51,929 bases of DNA, taken from NCBI RefSeq assembly GCF_000374645.1, contig NZ_KB894814.1:41838-93766 (forward strand). Reading direction: 5' to 3'. This DNA is from Arhodomonas aquaeolei DSM 8974 (GTDB lineage Bacteria > Pseudomonadota > Gammaproteobacteria > Nitrococcales > Nitrococcaceae). Below the pieces are notes generated by a model. The model did no database searches. It was given only the letters and a program-made list of their open reading frames with translations, and was not told where the DNA came from. Below, piece by piece: positions 37,270 to 47,166 of this stretch. Position numbers and translations under genes: made by a program. Within the stretch, counting starts at the first letter, position 1, and every line of letters starts with the position of its first letter.

Positions 37270-37932
37270 TTAGGCCGACTGCCGCTCGGCGGCCTCCTGC
37301 AGCCAACCCGAGGCCTCGTCGGCATGCGCGCGGGCCAGCCGCTCCGCTGACGCCGCATCGCCGTCGGCGATGGCCCGATAGATACGTTCGTGCTGGTCCC
37401 AGATGGGACCCTGGTTGGCCACGTCATCGATGACCTGGTGCATCACCCGGCGGGTGTGGTGCCACTGGGTGGCCATCACCTCCAGGATCCGGGCGTTACC
37501 GGCTGTCTCGTAGATCAGCCAGTGGAACTCCTCGTCCGCCGAGATCAGCAGCGGCACGTCATGGGCGGCGAGCGCCGAACGGCCGTCGTCCAGGACCCGC
37601 TGACCCTCGCGGCGGAAGCGGGCATCGCAGCGGCGTGCCGCCTCCCCCGCCGCGATCAGATCGATCCCGGCGCGCAGGCCGTAGAGCTCGCGGACCAGCT
37701 CCGAGGTCAGCGGCGCGACGCGCAGGCCACGCCGTCCGGCCGGGCAGAGAAAGCCCTCCGCCTCCAGCCGCTTGAGCGCCTGGCCCACCGGCAGACGCGA
37801 GACGTCGAGACGCGCCGCGACCCCTTCCTGGGTCACCCGCTCGCCCGGCGGCAGCGTCCCCTCGCAGATCGCATTGAGGACCGCGTCGTAGACCAGCTCC
37901 GGCAGCGGTTTGGGGGTGTCGATCCGTTGCAT
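37270..37932 (-). CDS. GntR-family (FadR/FCD type) transcriptional regulator
   Basis: A 220-residue regulator with an N-terminal winged helix (LVYDAVLNAICEGTLPPGERVTQEGVAARLDVSRLPVGQALKRLEAEGFL, about residues 13-62) and a C-terminal all-helical FCD ligand domain with histidines suited to metal or acid binding (DEEFHWLIYETAGN, QHERIYRAI). It starts on the stop of the DUF1289 gene (TGATG overlap) and precedes hcmB, so it likely controls this cluster in response to a carboxylic acid or CoA ester. A perfect 14-bp palindrome at 38167-38180, upstream of the first gene, is a candidate operator. Confidence 0.92.
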   Translation of the reverse strand: MQRIDTPKPLPELVYDAVLNAICEGTLPPGERVTQEGVAARLDVSRLPVGQALKRLEAEGFLCPAGRRGLRVAPLTSELVRELYGLRAGIDLIAAGEAARRCDARFRREGQRVLDDGRSALAAHDVPLLISADEEFHWLIYETAGNARILEVMATQWHHTRRVMHQVIDDVANQGPIWDQHERIYRAIADGDAASAERLARAHADEASGWLQEAAERQSA

Positions 37933-38144
37933 CAGCGCGAGTCCTCCATCGTTCCTGCCTCCTGCCCAGTCGTGTCCCCGCGCCGGCGGCGCAGCCGCTC
38001 GAGCACCCGCCGCCGGCCGGCGTCGTCCAGCTCCGGCCAGGCCGCGATCTCATCGAGCGTGCGGCCGCAGCCGCGGCACTGCGCACCGGTCTCGTCCAGG
38101 GCGCAGACCCCGATGCACGGGGAGGGGACATCAGCCATTGGCAT
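37932..38144 (-). CDS. DUF1289 small cysteine-rich protein
   Basis: A 70-residue protein with the DUF1289 pattern SPCIGVCALDETGAQCRGCGRT, four cysteines that could bind a metal, then the helical WPELDDAGRRRVLERL. Function in the family is unknown. ATG 38144 is preferred because AAGGA lies 5 nt upstream; ATG 38138 is also possible. It is translationally coupled to the GntR regulator. It may simply share the promoter of the mutase cluster. Confidence 0.8.
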   Translation of the reverse strand: MPMADVPSPCIGVCALDETGAQCRGCGRTLDEIAAWPELDDAGRRRVLERLRRRRGDTTGQEAGTMEDSR

Positions 38145-38166
38145 CACCGTCCTTATGCATTCGGAA

Positions 38167-38180
38167 TACTGTATACAGTA
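38167..38180. promoter_or_regulatory. Candidate GntR operator palindrome
   Basis: TACTGTATACAGTA is a perfect 14-bp palindrome 23 bp upstream of the DUF1289-gntR-hcm transcription unit. Its TGTATACA core resembles operators of FadR-subfamily GntR regulators (TNGTNNNACNA). The surrounding sequence is AT-rich and probably also contains the leftward promoter. Confidence 0.55.
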
Positions 38181-38279
38181 ATCAAAAAACCGGGTAAACC
38201 CCTGACGCGCCGGCGCCGGACACGGCTTTCGGCGGCCTGACGACCCATGGAACACGCCGTGGCAGGGTCCGCCGCGACG

Positions 38280-38308
38280 TTGACCCCCCTGTCGATTGCC
38301 GGTAGGTT
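38280..38308 (+). promoter_or_regulatory. Candidate sigma-70 promoter of the btuB operon
   Basis: TTGACC (38280-38285) and TAGGTT (38303-38308) are separated by 17 bp and lie just upstream of the cobalamin riboswitch. Confidence 0.5.
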
Positions 38309-38317
38309 CTTGCCTTC

Positions 38318-38540
38318 CAATCGCTTCAGGTTCCCGTGATCACGCCACGGGTTAAACGGGAAGCCGGTGCGCCGTCAGTCGACGGCAAGGCCGGCGCTGC
38401 CCCCGCAACGGTAAGCGAGTCGGGGCGCCGTCACGGCGCGCCACGGGTCGAATTCCGCCACTGCGTCGCTGCGACGTGGGAAGGCTCGACCCGCGACCCC
38501 CAGGTCGGACTCGCGAGCCCGGAGACCGGCCTGTAGCGCA
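38318..38540 (+). ncRNA. Cobalamin (B12) riboswitch
   Basis: Conserved elements appear in order: the P3 region with TTAAACGGGAAGCCGGTG (38351-38368), GCTGCCCCCGCAACGGTAA (38397-38415), the peripheral GCCACTG ... GTGGGAAGGC pair, and the B12 box AGCCCGGAGACCGGCCT (38517-38533). It lies about 120 bp before btuB. Adenosylcobalamin or a related corrinoid would close it and reduce expression of the downstream operon. Confidence 0.96.
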
Positions 38541-38661
38541 TCCGTCGACGCCGCGGGGGGCGGTGTCCGGGTTGCCGGCCCTCTAATGCGTCGTCTCCCC
38601 GCCGCCCTCCCGCGCCGCTCATCACGAACATGCGCGGGTGTGCGCATCAGGGGGGAAGACA

Positions 38662-40452
38662 ATGAGAACCCGAACCAGCCTCGTCGTGGCCGCCGCCGTC
38701 GGTGCCACGTTCGCCACCACCGTCCAGGGCGCCGAGGTCACCGCCCCGGTCCAGGTCACTGCGACCCGGACCCCGATCACGGCGGACGACGCCCTCGCCG
38801 CCGTGGACGTGATCACGCGTGAGGACATCGAGGGGCGCCAGCCCGCCGACGCCGTCGAGCTGCTGCGCGATCTGGCCGGCGTATCCATCAGCCGCAACGG
38901 CGGGCGCGGCAAGTCCGCCAGCGTCTATCTTCGCGGCACCGAGAGCGATCACACCCTGGTTCTGATCAATGGCGTGCGCATGGGCTCGGCGACCCAGGGC
39001 AGCACCCCGCTGGAGCAGATCCCGGTCAGCCAGATCCGGCGTATCGAGGTGGTGCGTGGCCCCCGGGCGAGCCTCTACGGCGCGGACGCCATCGGCGGCG
39101 TGATCCAGATCTTCACCGACCGCGATTCCACCCACGCCCGGGTCGCCGCCGGCAGCCAGCACACCTGGGAGGCCGGTGTCGGCGTCGCCCGGGAGATCGG
39201 CCGCGGCGGCTTCGGCATCAATCTCTCCGGCGAGTCCACGCAGGGCTTCGACGCCACCGACGAGCGGGCGTTCAGCCACGAGCCGGACCGCGACGGCTAC
39301 GACAGCCGTTCGCTGAGCGCCAACGGCCACTACGACGTCACCGATGCCCTGAGCCTCCGTGGCCAGGTGATGCGCACCGAGGGCGACAACGAGTACGACG
39401 CGGGCACCGACGAGACCGTGCAGCAGTCGGTCAATGCCACCGCCGACTGGCGCCTCTCCCCGATGTGGCGCTCGCAGCTGTCCGTGGGCCGCGCGCTGGA
39501 CGACTACGACCTGCGCCCGGAGACCGACGACCGCTACACCACCACCCGGGACAGCGTCACCTGGCAGAACGATCTCTTCCTCTCGGAGGACCTGATCACC
39601 ACCGTCGGCGTCGATTACTACGACGACCAGGTCGACAGCACCACCGACTACGACCGCACCAGCCGGGACAACCTCGCGGCCTTCCTCCAGCAGCAGTGGT
39701 TCGCCGGTCCCTTCGACCTGCAGGGCGCCGTGCGCTACGACGACAACGAAGTCTACGGCGGCGAGACCACCGGCAGCGTCGCCGCGGGCTACCGCCTGAC
39801 GCAGAGCATGCGCACCTATGTCTCCTGGGGCACCGCCTTCAAGGCGCCGAGCTTCAACGACCTCTATTACCCGGGCTACTTCGGCATGTACCAGGGCAAC
39901 CCGGACCTCGACCCGGAGAAGTCGCAGAGCTGGGAGCTCGGGCTCAAGGGCGGCCACGACTGGCGCTGGGACGTGGCGGCCTTCCAGACTCATATCGACG
40001 ACCTGATCGCCCTGTCCGAAGACAGCTCGACCTACGTCAACGTCGACGAGGCCCTGATCCGCGGCGTCGAGGGCACGGTGCGTGGCAGCGTGGCCGGCTT
40101 CGACACCCGCCTGACCGCCACCTGGATGCACACCGAGGACGAGGACACCGGCAACGAGCTCGGCCGCCGGCCGTCGTTCAAGTCCACCCTGAGCGTGCGC
40201 CGCACCTTCGGGCGGGCGACCCTCGGCACCAGCATCCACTACGGCGGCGAGCGCTACGACAGCACCGCCAACACCACGGAGCTGGACGCCTACACCGTCG
40301 TGGACCTCACCGCCGCCTGGCGGATCGACGAGGCCTGGACCCTGCGCGGCCGGGTGACCAACCTCTTCGACGAGGACTACCAGACCGCCGACACCTACAA
40401 CATGCCCGGCCGGGCGGCGCTGGTATCGGTGACCTGGCAGCCGGGCAGCTAA
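38662..40452 (+). CDS. btuB: TonB-dependent corrinoid receptor BtuB
   Basis: A 596-residue outer-membrane receptor. It has a signal peptide (MRTRTSLVVAAAVGATFATTVQG), a TonB-box-like segment (VTAPVQVTATRT), the plug domain (GRQPADAVELLRDLAGVSIS, YLRGTESDHTLVLINGVRMG, RRIEVVRGPRASLYGADAIGGVIQIFT) and a 22-strand beta-barrel with the YVSWGTAFKAPSFNDLYYP and NPDLDPEKSQSWELGLKGG motifs. The ATG 38662 follows a GGGGGGAAG ribosome site; an upstream ATG at 38638 is less likely. It is the first gene behind the B12 riboswitch, which supports cobalamin or cobinamide as substrate. Confidence 0.95.
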   Translation: MRTRTSLVVAAAVGATFATTVQGAEVTAPVQVTATRTPITADDALAAVDVITREDIEGRQPADAVELLRDLAGVSISRNGGRGKSASVYLRGTESDHTLVLINGVRMGSATQGSTPLEQIPVSQIRRIEVVRGPRASLYGADAIGGVIQIFTDRDSTHARVAAGSQHTWEAGVGVAREIGRGGFGINLSGESTQGFDATDERAFSHEPDRDGYDSRSLSANGHYDVTDALSLRGQVMRTEGDNEYDAGTDETVQQSVNATADWRLSPMWRSQLSVGRALDDYDLRPETDDRYTTTRDSVTWQNDLFLSEDLITTVGVDYYDDQVDSTTDYDRTSRDNLAAFLQQQWFAGPFDLQGAVRYDDNEVYGGETTGSVAAGYRLTQSMRTYVSWGTAFKAPSFNDLYYPGYFGMYQGNPDLDPEKSQSWELGLKGGHDWRWDVAAFQTHIDDLIALSEDSSTYVNVDEALIRGVEGTVRGSVAGFDTRLTATWMHTEDEDTGNELGRRPSFKSTLSVRRTFGRATLGTSIHYGGERYDSTANTTELDAYTVVDLTAAWRIDEAWTLRGRVTNLFDEDYQTADTYNMPGRAALVSVTWQPGS

Positions 40453-40461
40453 GCCGCGGCC

Positions 40462-43400
40462 ATGTCCATCACCGGTCTCCCGTGGCGGCGGCTCGCCGCC
40501 ACGGCGCTCCTCGTCCTGGGGCTCGCCCCGGGCCCCTCGCCGGCCGCGGATGACGGCGACGGCCCGGTCCTGCTGGGAATCGTCTCCGAGCGTTCCGCGC
40601 CCCGGCTCGCGGCCGGCGCAGAACGCTATGCCGCCGAACATACCGGCCATGAGATCGTCCTGCGCACCACCGGGCAGATCGCCGGGCTCTCCGACGCCGC
40701 GCTCGCCGCGCTGTGGCAGCGCGCCGACGCGGTGCTGTTCGCCGCCGTGTTCGGCGACGCGGTGGTGCCACGCCTGCGCCGGCTGGTGCAGCGGGACCGC
40801 GACCACCGTGCCGTGATCGGCGTGAGCAGCGCCCGCGCGATCAACCGGCTCACGCGCCTCGGCGGCAAGCAGCCGCTGGCGGGGCTCGACGACGCCACCC
40901 TGGACGAGCTGACGGCCAATCCCGGCGCGGACGAGGACCCGGCCGCCATGCGCCGGCGGCTCGCCGCCGAGCACCCGGCCCAGGCGGGCTGGCTCACCGC
41001 TCACGCCTACTGGAGCGGCCGCGGTGCGGCCAATGCCGCCGGTCTGCTCGCCTACCTCGCCCGGGAGGCGGGTGCGGATGTGAGCGTACCCGAGCCGCAG
41101 ACCCGGGCGCCGCTGCGCTATTACCACGACGGCGAGGTCGTCCCCGCGGACGACCTCCGCCTCGAGGCGAAGCGTCCCGTGGTCGCCGTACTCGACCACG
41201 ACACCGGCGACAGCGTCGGCCAGCGCGCCCTGCTCGACGCCCTGTGCGAGGCGGTACGCGAGCAGGGCCCCCAGTGCCTGGTGCTGCTCGCACGCTGGGG
41301 GCAGGCCAGCGTCACCGCGCTGGAGACCCTGGACCAGCGCCTCGGCGACACCCCGCTGGGCGCGATCATCAGCCTCCAGGGATTCGTGATCGGCGGCGGC
41401 GACGGCCGCGAGGCCGCCACCCGGGCGCTGGAGTCGCTGGAGGTGCCGGTACTCCAGGGCATCCGCCTGAGCAAGCGCACCGAGGCCGAGTGGCGGCTCT
41501 CCCCGGACGGCCTGCCCGCCGACAGCGTCCACTACCGGCTGTCGATGCCCGAGTTCCAGGGCGTGAGCCAGCCGATGGTGCTCGCCGCCGCAGAGCCGCC
41601 CCGGATCGATCCGCTCACCGGCATCGAGCTCACCGTGACCCACCCGCTGCCCGCACAGGTGAATGCCATCGCCCGCCGTGCGGGCAACTGGATCACGCTG
41701 CAGCGCAAGGCCAACGCCGACAAGCGCATCGCCATCATCTACTACAACCACCCACCGGGGCGGCACAACATCGGCGCGGACAACCTCGACGTCCCCGCCT
41801 CCCTGGTCACTATCCTCCGCCGGCTCAAGGCCGCCGGCTACCGCGTCGGCGACATCCCCGAGGACGCCGGGGCCATGGTCGAACGGCTTCAGGAGCGGGG
41901 CGTGAACCTCCCCGAACAGTCCGACGCCCTCGCCGGGATGGCCGATCGGGTGAACACCATGGACGCCGCCACCTACCGGCGCTGGTTCGACACCCTGCCG
42001 GAAACCGCACGCCGGGCCGTCTCCGGCGGCCCGGTCGCCGCCCTGGTGCCGCGACTGCGCCGGGCCCTGACGCTGGACCGGCCGGAGACCGCGCGGACCC
42101 TCCTCACGCGCACCGCCGGCGACATCCGCCACCTACTGGAAGAGGCGAGCCACCCCGCCGCCCCCCGCGCCCTGGACCTGCTCGGGCAGCTCGAAACGGC
42201 GGCCGACGAGGCCCTGGACAGCGGCGAATGGGACCGCGCCGAACAGCTCGCGCGGGCCCTGCGCGATACCGGTGTGCCAGGCCTGGACGGCTGGGGCGAG
42301 GCACCGGGCTGGGTGATGACCCACGACGACCGGCTGATCCTCCCCGGGCTGACCTTCGGCAACGTGTTCGTCGGCCCGCAGCCACCGCGGGGCTGGGGCG
42401 TGCGCCAGGAGCTGCTGCACGCCAACCTGGCCTTCCCGCCGCCGCACCAGTACCTCGCCTTCTATCACTGGCTGCGCACGGACTTCGGCGCCGACGCCCT
42501 GGTCCACCTGGGCCGGCACAGCACCTACGAATTCCTGCCCGGCCCACGCACGGGGCTGACCACCAGCGACTACCCGTCGCTGATTGCCGGGGATATCCCC
42601 GGGATCTACCCCTACATCGTCGACGGCGTGGGCGAGGGCCTGCAGGCCAAGCGCCGCGGCCTCGCCGTGATGGTTGATCACCTGACCCCGCCGCTGCGGA
42701 CCACGCCGCTCTACGACGAGCTGCTCGGGCTGCGCCAGCTGGTGGAATCCTTCGAGTCCGCCGAGCCGGGCAGCCCCGCCCGGGAGCGCTCCGTGCGGCG
42801 CATCCGCACCCGGCTCGACAGCCTCGACCTCGGCGGCGAGCTCGCCGCGCAGATCGCCGCCGAGCGCGGCACGGAGAGCATCGACCTGGACACCCTGGAC
42901 CCGGCGCTGCTGGTCCACGAGGTGGGCCACTACCTCACCGCGCTGCAGGAATCGTTCATGCCGGAGGGGCTGCACATCTTCGGCCGCGAGTGGGACGACG
43001 ACGCGGTGTCGATGATGCTCGAGTCCATGGGCGACGATGCCGGCCCGGACACCCGCGCGGAGCTCACCGCCTCCCCGCGGCACGAGCGTGAGGCCCTGCT
43101 CGCCGCCCTCGACGGGCACTTCGTACCGCCGGGCCCGGGCAACGACCCCATCCGCAGCCCCGACGTCCTGCCCACCGGGCGCAACTTCCACGGCCTGAAC
43201 GGCAACCTCCTGCCCACCCGGGTCGGCTGGTCGCTGGGCTCGGAGATGGCCGCCGAGGCCCGCGGCAAGGGCGGCGACGGCAGCGAGGCGGTGGTCCTGT
43301 GGGCCTCGGACACGGTCCGTGACGAGGGCGCGATGGTCGCCTTCGGCCTGGACATGCTCGGGGTCAGGCCAGTGTGGAACGCCCGCGGCATCGTCGAGGG

Positions 43401-44898
43401 GCTCGAACGCGTCCCGCTGGCCGACGGCCGCGAGCGCCGCGACGTGGTGTTCACCACCTCCGGGCTGTTCCGCGACCTCTACGGCGAGCTGCTGGTCTGG
43501 CTGGACCGGGGCACCCGCCTCGCCCTGCAGGGCTCGGCGCAGACCATCCGCGAACGCCATCCGGCGCTCACCGTGGCGCTGGACACGGCCCTGGGGCCGG
43601 TGGACGAGCTGGGCGAGCCCGGCGACGAGCCGCTGGCACGCAACCGCGTCGCCGCCCACTGGGTCGAGGACACCCGCGCGGCGCTGTCGCAGGGGCTCAC
43701 CGCGGCGAAGGCCGGCGAGCGCTCGGTGCGCCGCGTCTACGGCGACGCCCCGGGCAGCTACGGCGCCGGTATCAACCGCCTGGTGGAGCGCTCCGGGAGC
43801 TGGCAGGACCGCAGCAGCCTGGCCGACACCTACCTGCGCCGCCTGGGCCACGCCTACGGCGCCGGCATCCAGGGCGAGGCCACCCGGCAGGGCTTCCGCC
43901 GGGCCCTCGGCCGGGTCGAGCGCAGCTATCTCGGCCGCGCGAGCAACCTCTACGGCCTGCTCGACAACAACGACGCCTTCGACTACCTGGGCGGACTCAG
44001 CCTCGCCGTGGAGACCCTCACCGGCGAGGCACCGGCGAACAGCGTCGTCCACCTCGCCGACCCCGGCGACGCCAACGTCGAGCCACTGGAGACCGCACTG
44101 CTCAAGGAGCTGCGCGGGCGCTACCTCAATCCGGCCTGGATCCGCGGGCTGATGGATCACGGCTACGCCGGCGCCCGCACCATGGGCAGCGAGTTCATGG
44201 AATACCTCTGGGGCTGGCAGGTGACCAACCCGCAGATCGTGCGCTCCTGGGCCTGGGAGGCGGTCAAGCGGGTCTACATCGACGACGCCAACGACCTCGG
44301 CCTCGACGAATTCCTCCGCCAGGGCAACAACGTGCACGTGCGCACCAACATGCTCGCGATCATGCTGGTCGCCATCCAGAAGGGCTTCTGGGACGCCGAC
44401 GACGCCACCGTCGAGCAGCTCGCCACCGAGTTCGCCCGCTCGGTGATCGCCGACGGCCTGCCCGGCAGCGGCCACACCGCCCCGGAGCACCCGATGCTGG
44501 AGTGGGTGACGCCGCGCCTGCCCGAATCGCTGCGCGGGCCGTTCAGCGCACGCATCGCCGCGGCCCGGGGCGAGCCACGGCCGTCGGGGCCGACGGTGAC
44601 CACCGTCGCCGAGATCACCCCGACCCCCGCCAACGCCGCCGCGGACGCGCCGAAGGAGAACGCCGCGACACCGTCCACCCCGGCGACGACCGCGGGCGAA
44701 TCCCCGGCGAGGTCCGGCGAACGTCCCGCGGACGACGCCGAACGCGGCGAGTCCGGCCAGTCCGCCGGGGAGCGCGACGCCCGCGAGCGGGACGACGACG
44801 CCCCGACACCGCCGTGGTCGCCGTACTGGCTGCTCGCCGGCCTCGGCGTGCTGCTGGCGGGCGGGGTGATCCGCGGCGGACTGGGCCGCGCCCGCTGA
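40462..44898 (+). CDS. Exported, membrane-anchored CobN/BchH-family chelatase-like protein
   Basis: A 1478-residue relative of the large cobaltochelatase subunit CobN. The family core is clear: [18 protein letters not shown] and [22 protein letters not shown] with [10 protein letters not shown] near residues 685-745, later [21 protein letters not shown], and [19 protein letters not shown] near the end. Unlike cytoplasmic CobN it starts with a signal peptide ([20 protein letters not shown]). It ends with a low-complexity linker and one transmembrane helix ([16 protein letters not shown]) with basic tail, so the core should face the periplasm. The usual HGTxEWLPG is HSTYEFLPG. ExbB/ExbD-like genes follow and btuB precedes. 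Related proteins such as HmuS of Bacteroides, linked with similar partners, act in haem demetallation. A corrinoid-handling role is my inference. Confidence 0.85.
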   Translation: MSITGLPWRRLAATALLVLGLAPGPSPAADDGDGPVLLGIVSERSAPRLAAGAERYAAEHTGHEIVLRTTGQIAGLSDAALAALWQRADAVLFAAVFGDAVVPRLRRLVQRDRDHRAVIGVSSARAINRLTRLGGKQPLAGLDDATLDELTANPGADEDPAAMRRRLAAEHPAQAGWLTAHAYWSGRGAANAAGLLAYLAREAGADVSVPEPQTRAPLRYYHDGEVVPADDLRLEAKRPVVAVLDHDTGDSVGQRALLDALCEAVREQGPQCLVLLARWGQASVTALETLDQRLGDTPLGAIISLQGFVIGGGDGREAATRALESLEVPVLQGIRLSKRTEAEWRLSPDGLPADSVHYRLSMPEFQGVSQPMVLAAAEPPRIDPLTGIELTVTHPLPAQVNAIARRAGNWITLQRKANADKRIAIIYYNHPPGRHNIGADNLDVPASLVTILRRLKAAGYRVGDIPEDAGAMVERLQERGVNLPEQSDALAGMADRVNTMDAATYRRWFDTLPETARRAVSGGPVAALVPRLRRALTLDRPETARTLLTRTAGDIRHLLEEASHPAAPRALDLLGQLETAADEALDSGEWDRAEQLARALRDTGVPGLDGWGEAPGWVMTHDDRLILPGLTFGNVFVGPQPPRGWGVRQELLHANLAFPPPHQYLAFYHWLRTDFGADALVHLGRHSTYEFLPGPRTGLTTSDYPSLIAGDIPGIYPYIVDGVGEGLQAKRRGLAVMVDHLTPPLRTTPLYDELLGLRQLVESFESAEPGSPARERSVRRIRTRLDSLDLGGELAAQIAAERGTESIDLDTLDPALLVHEVGHYLTALQESFMPEGLHIFGREWDDDAVSMMLESMGDDAGPDTRAELTASPRHEREALLAALDGHFVPPGPGNDPIRSPDVLPTGRNFHGLNGNLLPTRVGWSLGSEMAAEARGKGGDGSEAVVLWASDTVRDEGAMVAFGLDMLGVRPVWNARGIVEGLERVPLADGRERRDVVFTTSGLFRDLYGELLVWLDRGTRLALQGSAQTIRERHPALTVALDTALGPVDELGEPGDEPLARNRVAAHWVEDTRAALSQGLTAAKAGERSVRRVYGDAPGSYGAGINRLVERSGSWQDRSSLADTYLRRLGHAYGAGIQGEATRQGFRRALGRVERSYLGRASNLYGLLDNNDAFDYLGGLSLAVETLTGEAPANSVVHLADPGDANVEPLETALLKELRGRYLNPAWIRGLMDHGYAGARTMGSEFMEYLWGWQVTNPQIVRSWAWEAVKRVYIDDANDLGLDEFLRQGNNVHVRTNMLAIMLVAIQKGFWDADDATVEQLATEFARSVIADGLPGSGHTAPEHPMLEWVTPRLPESLRGPFSARIAAARGEPRPSGPTVTTVAEITPTPANAAADAPKENAATPSTPATTAGESPARSGERPADDAERGESGQSAGERDARERDDDAPTPPWSPYWLLAGLGVLLAGGVIRGGLGRAR

Positions 44899-44923
44899 GG
44901 GCGCCCCACACCAAGGAGGAACG

Positions 44924-45373
44924 ATGTTCGACAGTGTTTTCATCGACCTGCTGCACCGGGTCACCGGCTGGCTCCTGCAGCCCGTGCTCGCGCTGCTGGC
45001 GGTGACCGTCGCGCTCACCGTCTGGGAACTGGGGGTGGCCGCCGGCGAGCGCGCGTTCGCCCTGCGCCGGCTCGCCCGGGGGTCGGCGGACGCCGCGGAA
45101 CGGCTGGCGCGGCGGCGCATCGACCGCGCCGACCTGCTCGCCCGCGGCGCCCCCATGCTCGGACTCATGGGCACGCTCATCCCCCTCGGCCCGGGGCTGA
45201 GCGCACTCGGCAACGGCGAGCTGGACGTGCTCGCCACCGCGGTCACCGTGGCCTTCGACACCACGGTGGTCGGGCTGCTCGCCGGCCTGGCCGGCTTCGT
45301 CGTCGCGCGGCTGCGCCGGCGCTGGTACGAGGAGCTCCTCGATCGCATGGAGGCGGGACATGAGCCGGCGTAG
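44924..45373 (+). CDS. MotA/TolQ/ExbB-like proton channel protein
   Basis: A 149-residue protein with three hydrophobic helices. The segment [24 protein letters not shown] plus [22 protein letters not shown] is the conserved pore region of TolQ/ExbB. It is short and lacks the extended cytoplasmic parts of true ExbB. It lies between the CobN-like protein and a DUF2149 gene, a set found together in other genomes. A good ribosome site (AAGGAGG) precedes the ATG. It probably couples proton flow to work on the periplasmic CobN-like partner or on the BtuB receptor. Confidence 0.85.
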   Translation: MFDSVFIDLLHRVTGWLLQPVLALLAVTVALTVWELGVAAGERAFALRRLARGSADAAERLARRRIDRADLLARGAPMLGLMGTLIPLGPGLSALGNGELDVLATAVTVAFDTTVVGLLAGLAGFVVARLRRRWYEELLDRMEAGHEPA

Positions 45374-45659
45374 GCGCCTGACCGGCCGTTTCGACGACCA
45401 GGAGCGCGATCCCATGGGACCGCTCGCCAACCTCGTCGACATCATGCTGGTCTTCGTCTGCGGCCTGCTCGTGGCACTGGCCGCCCGCAGCGAGGACGTC
45501 CACGACGCCCTCCGGGGCGGCCGCGAGGTCGACCGCGGCCACGAGCTCGCCGAGCCGCCGGCCGGCGTCGAGGGCGGCGGCAGCGGACTCCAGCCGGTGG
45601 GCGAGGTCTACCGGGACCCGGAGACGGGCAAACTCATCATGGTGGGGGAATCCCAATGA
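45360..45659 (+). CDS. DUF2149 (ExbD-like) membrane protein
   Basis: A 99-residue protein with a single helix [18 protein letters not shown]. The leading Asp is placed as in ExbD/TolR (VDxMLVLL), where it carries protons. A short periplasmic domain follows, ending [19 protein letters not shown]. It overlaps the ExbB-like gene by 14 bp and the cobO start by 4 bp (ATGA). It presumably forms an energising complex with the ExbB-like protein. Confidence 0.85.
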   Translation: MSRRRRLTGRFDDQERDPMGPLANLVDIMLVFVCGLLVALAARSEDVHDALRGGREVDRGHELAEPPAGVEGGGSGLQPVGEVYRDPETGKLIMVGESQ

Positions 45660-46267
45660 GCGAAGACAGCACCACGACCACCGACACACGGCGCGCGGAG
45701 GCCGAACGCACCAAGCGCCTGGTCGACGCCCGCATCGCCCGGGCCAGCGAGGACCGCGGCGTGATCGTCGTGCACACCGGCAAGGGCAAGGGTAAGAGCA
45801 GCGCCGGCTTCGGCATGGTCGCCCGCGCCCTGGGCCACGGCATGCGCGTCGGCGTCGTGCAGTTCATCAAGGGCGCCTACGCCACCGGCGAGGAGGCGTT
45901 CTTCCGCGGGATCGACGGCGTGGACTACCACGTCATGGGCGAGGGCTTCACCTGGGAGACCCAGGACCCGGAGCGGGACACCGCCGCCGCCACCGCGGCC
46001 TGGGAGCGTGCCGCCGCGATGCTCGCCGACCCGGCCTACGGCCTGGTGCTGCTCGACGAGCTCAACATCGCCCTGGACAAGGACTACGTCCCGCTGCCGG
46101 CGGTACTCGAGGCCCTGAGCGCACGCCCGGAGATGCAGCACGTGGTGATCACCGGCCGCAACGCACCGGACACCCTGGTGGAGGCCGCCGACACGGTGAG
46201 CTGGCACAAGGTCGTCAAGCACGCCTTCAAGGCCGGCGTCCGCGCCCAGAAGGGGGTCGAGCTGTAG
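45656..46267 (+). CDS. cobO: CobO/BtuR-type corrinoid adenosyltransferase
   Basis: A 203-residue P-loop enzyme that adenosylates cob(I)yrinic acid a,c-diamide, cobinamide or cobalamin. [16 protein letters not shown] is the modified Walker [10 protein letters not shown] and [15 protein letters not shown] follow, and the C-terminus ends [17 protein letters not shown] as in CobO. It lies in the riboswitch operon with overlaps on both sides (ATGA at its start, TAGTGA at its end). Confidence 0.96.
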   Translation: MSEDSTTTTDTRRAEAERTKRLVDARIARASEDRGVIVVHTGKGKGKSSAGFGMVARALGHGMRVGVVQFIKGAYATGEEAFFRGIDGVDYHVMGEGFTWETQDPERDTAAATAAWERAAAMLADPAYGLVLLDELNIALDKDYVPLPAVLEALSARPEMQHVVITGRNAPDTLVEAADTVSWHKVVKHAFKAGVRAQKGVEL

Positions 46268-47166
46268 TGACCGCGGCACTGGCCTGTGCCCTGGCGGTGG
46301 CGCTGGACCGGCTCCTCCCGGAGCCCCGGCGCCACCCGCTCAATGCCTTCGCCGCCGCCGCGGCGGCGCTGGAGGCGCGGCTCAACGACGGCTACCGGCC
46401 CCGTGTGCGCGGCGCGCTCGCGCTGGCCGCCCTGCTCGTGCCGGCCGGGCTGATCGCCGCGCTGGCTGGCGCACTGCCCGTCGCCGGCCCGGTGGCGTCG
46501 GTGGCGCTGCTGTGGCTGGCCCTGGGGGGCGGCAGCCTCGCCGCCCACGGCAGCGCGGTGGCCGCACCGCTGGCCGCGGGCGACCTGTCGGCGGCCCGGG
46601 CGGCGACCGCACGGATGGTCGGGCGGGACACCGACGTGCTCGATGCGGACGGCTGCGCGGTCGCGGCGGCGGAATCGGTGCTGGAGAACGGTCACGACGC
46701 CGTCTTCGGCACGCTGTTCTGGTTCGTCGTCGCCGGACCCGCCGGGGCCGTCGTCTACCGCCTCGCCAACACCCTGGACGCCCTGTGGGGACACCGCAAC
46801 GCACGCTTCGCCCGCTTCGGCACCGCCGCAGCACGGCTCGACGACGTGCTCGGCTTCGTTCCCGCGCGACTGACGGCAGCGACCTACGCCCTCCTCGGCG
46901 ATCGCCGCGGCGGCTGGCGGCACGGCCTCGCCGGGGCCCGGGGGTGGCCGAGCGGCAATGCCGGTGCGGTCATGGGCGCCGGCGCCGGGGCCCTGGGCAT
47001 GCAGCTCGGCGGCGCCGCCAGCTACCACGGCGTCCACCACGAACGGCCCACGCTGGGCGCCGGCCCCGCACCGGACGCCGGCGACCTGCACCGCGCCGTC
47101 GCCCTCGTGGACCGCGGCACCGCCGCCTGGCTGATGGTAATCACCCTGGGGGCCGGCCTTGGCTGA
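46267..47166 (+). CDS. cbiB: Adenosylcobinamide-phosphate synthase CbiB/CobD
   Basis: A 299-residue membrane protein that joins the aminopropanol side chain to adenosylcobyric acid. Typical features are [16 protein letters not shown] near the N-terminus, [28 protein letters not shown] (catalytic region), [15 protein letters not shown] and [17 protein letters not shown]. The GTG start at 46267 overlaps the cobO stop. Its substrate partner, the aminopropanol phosphate, comes from the next gene product. Confidence 0.95.
   Translation: MTAALACALAVALDRLLPEPRRHPLNAFAAAAAALEARLNDGYRPRVRGALALAALLVPAGLIAALAGALPVAGPVASVALLWLALGGGSLAAHGSAVAAPLAAGDLSAARAATARMVGRDTDVLDADGCAVAAAESVLENGHDAVFGTLFWFVVAGPAGAVVYRLANTLDALWGHRNARFARFGTAAARLDDVLGFVPARLTAATYALLGDRRGGWRHGLAGARGWPSGNAGAVMGAGAGALGMQLGGAASYHGVHHERPTLGAGPAPDAGDLHRAVALVDRGTAAWLMVITLGAGLG

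Noticed and set aside
40462-44898. Ordinary cytoplasmic cobaltochelatase CobN
   Set aside because: A signal peptide, a C-terminal transmembrane anchor and ExbB/DUF2149 neighbours do not fit; no CobS/CobT genes are in the window.
38647-45348. Frames of over 1000 codons on the minus strand opposite btuB and the CobN-like gene
   Set aside because: High GC third positions create long antisense frames; they show low-complexity Arg/Gly/Ala composition and no domains.
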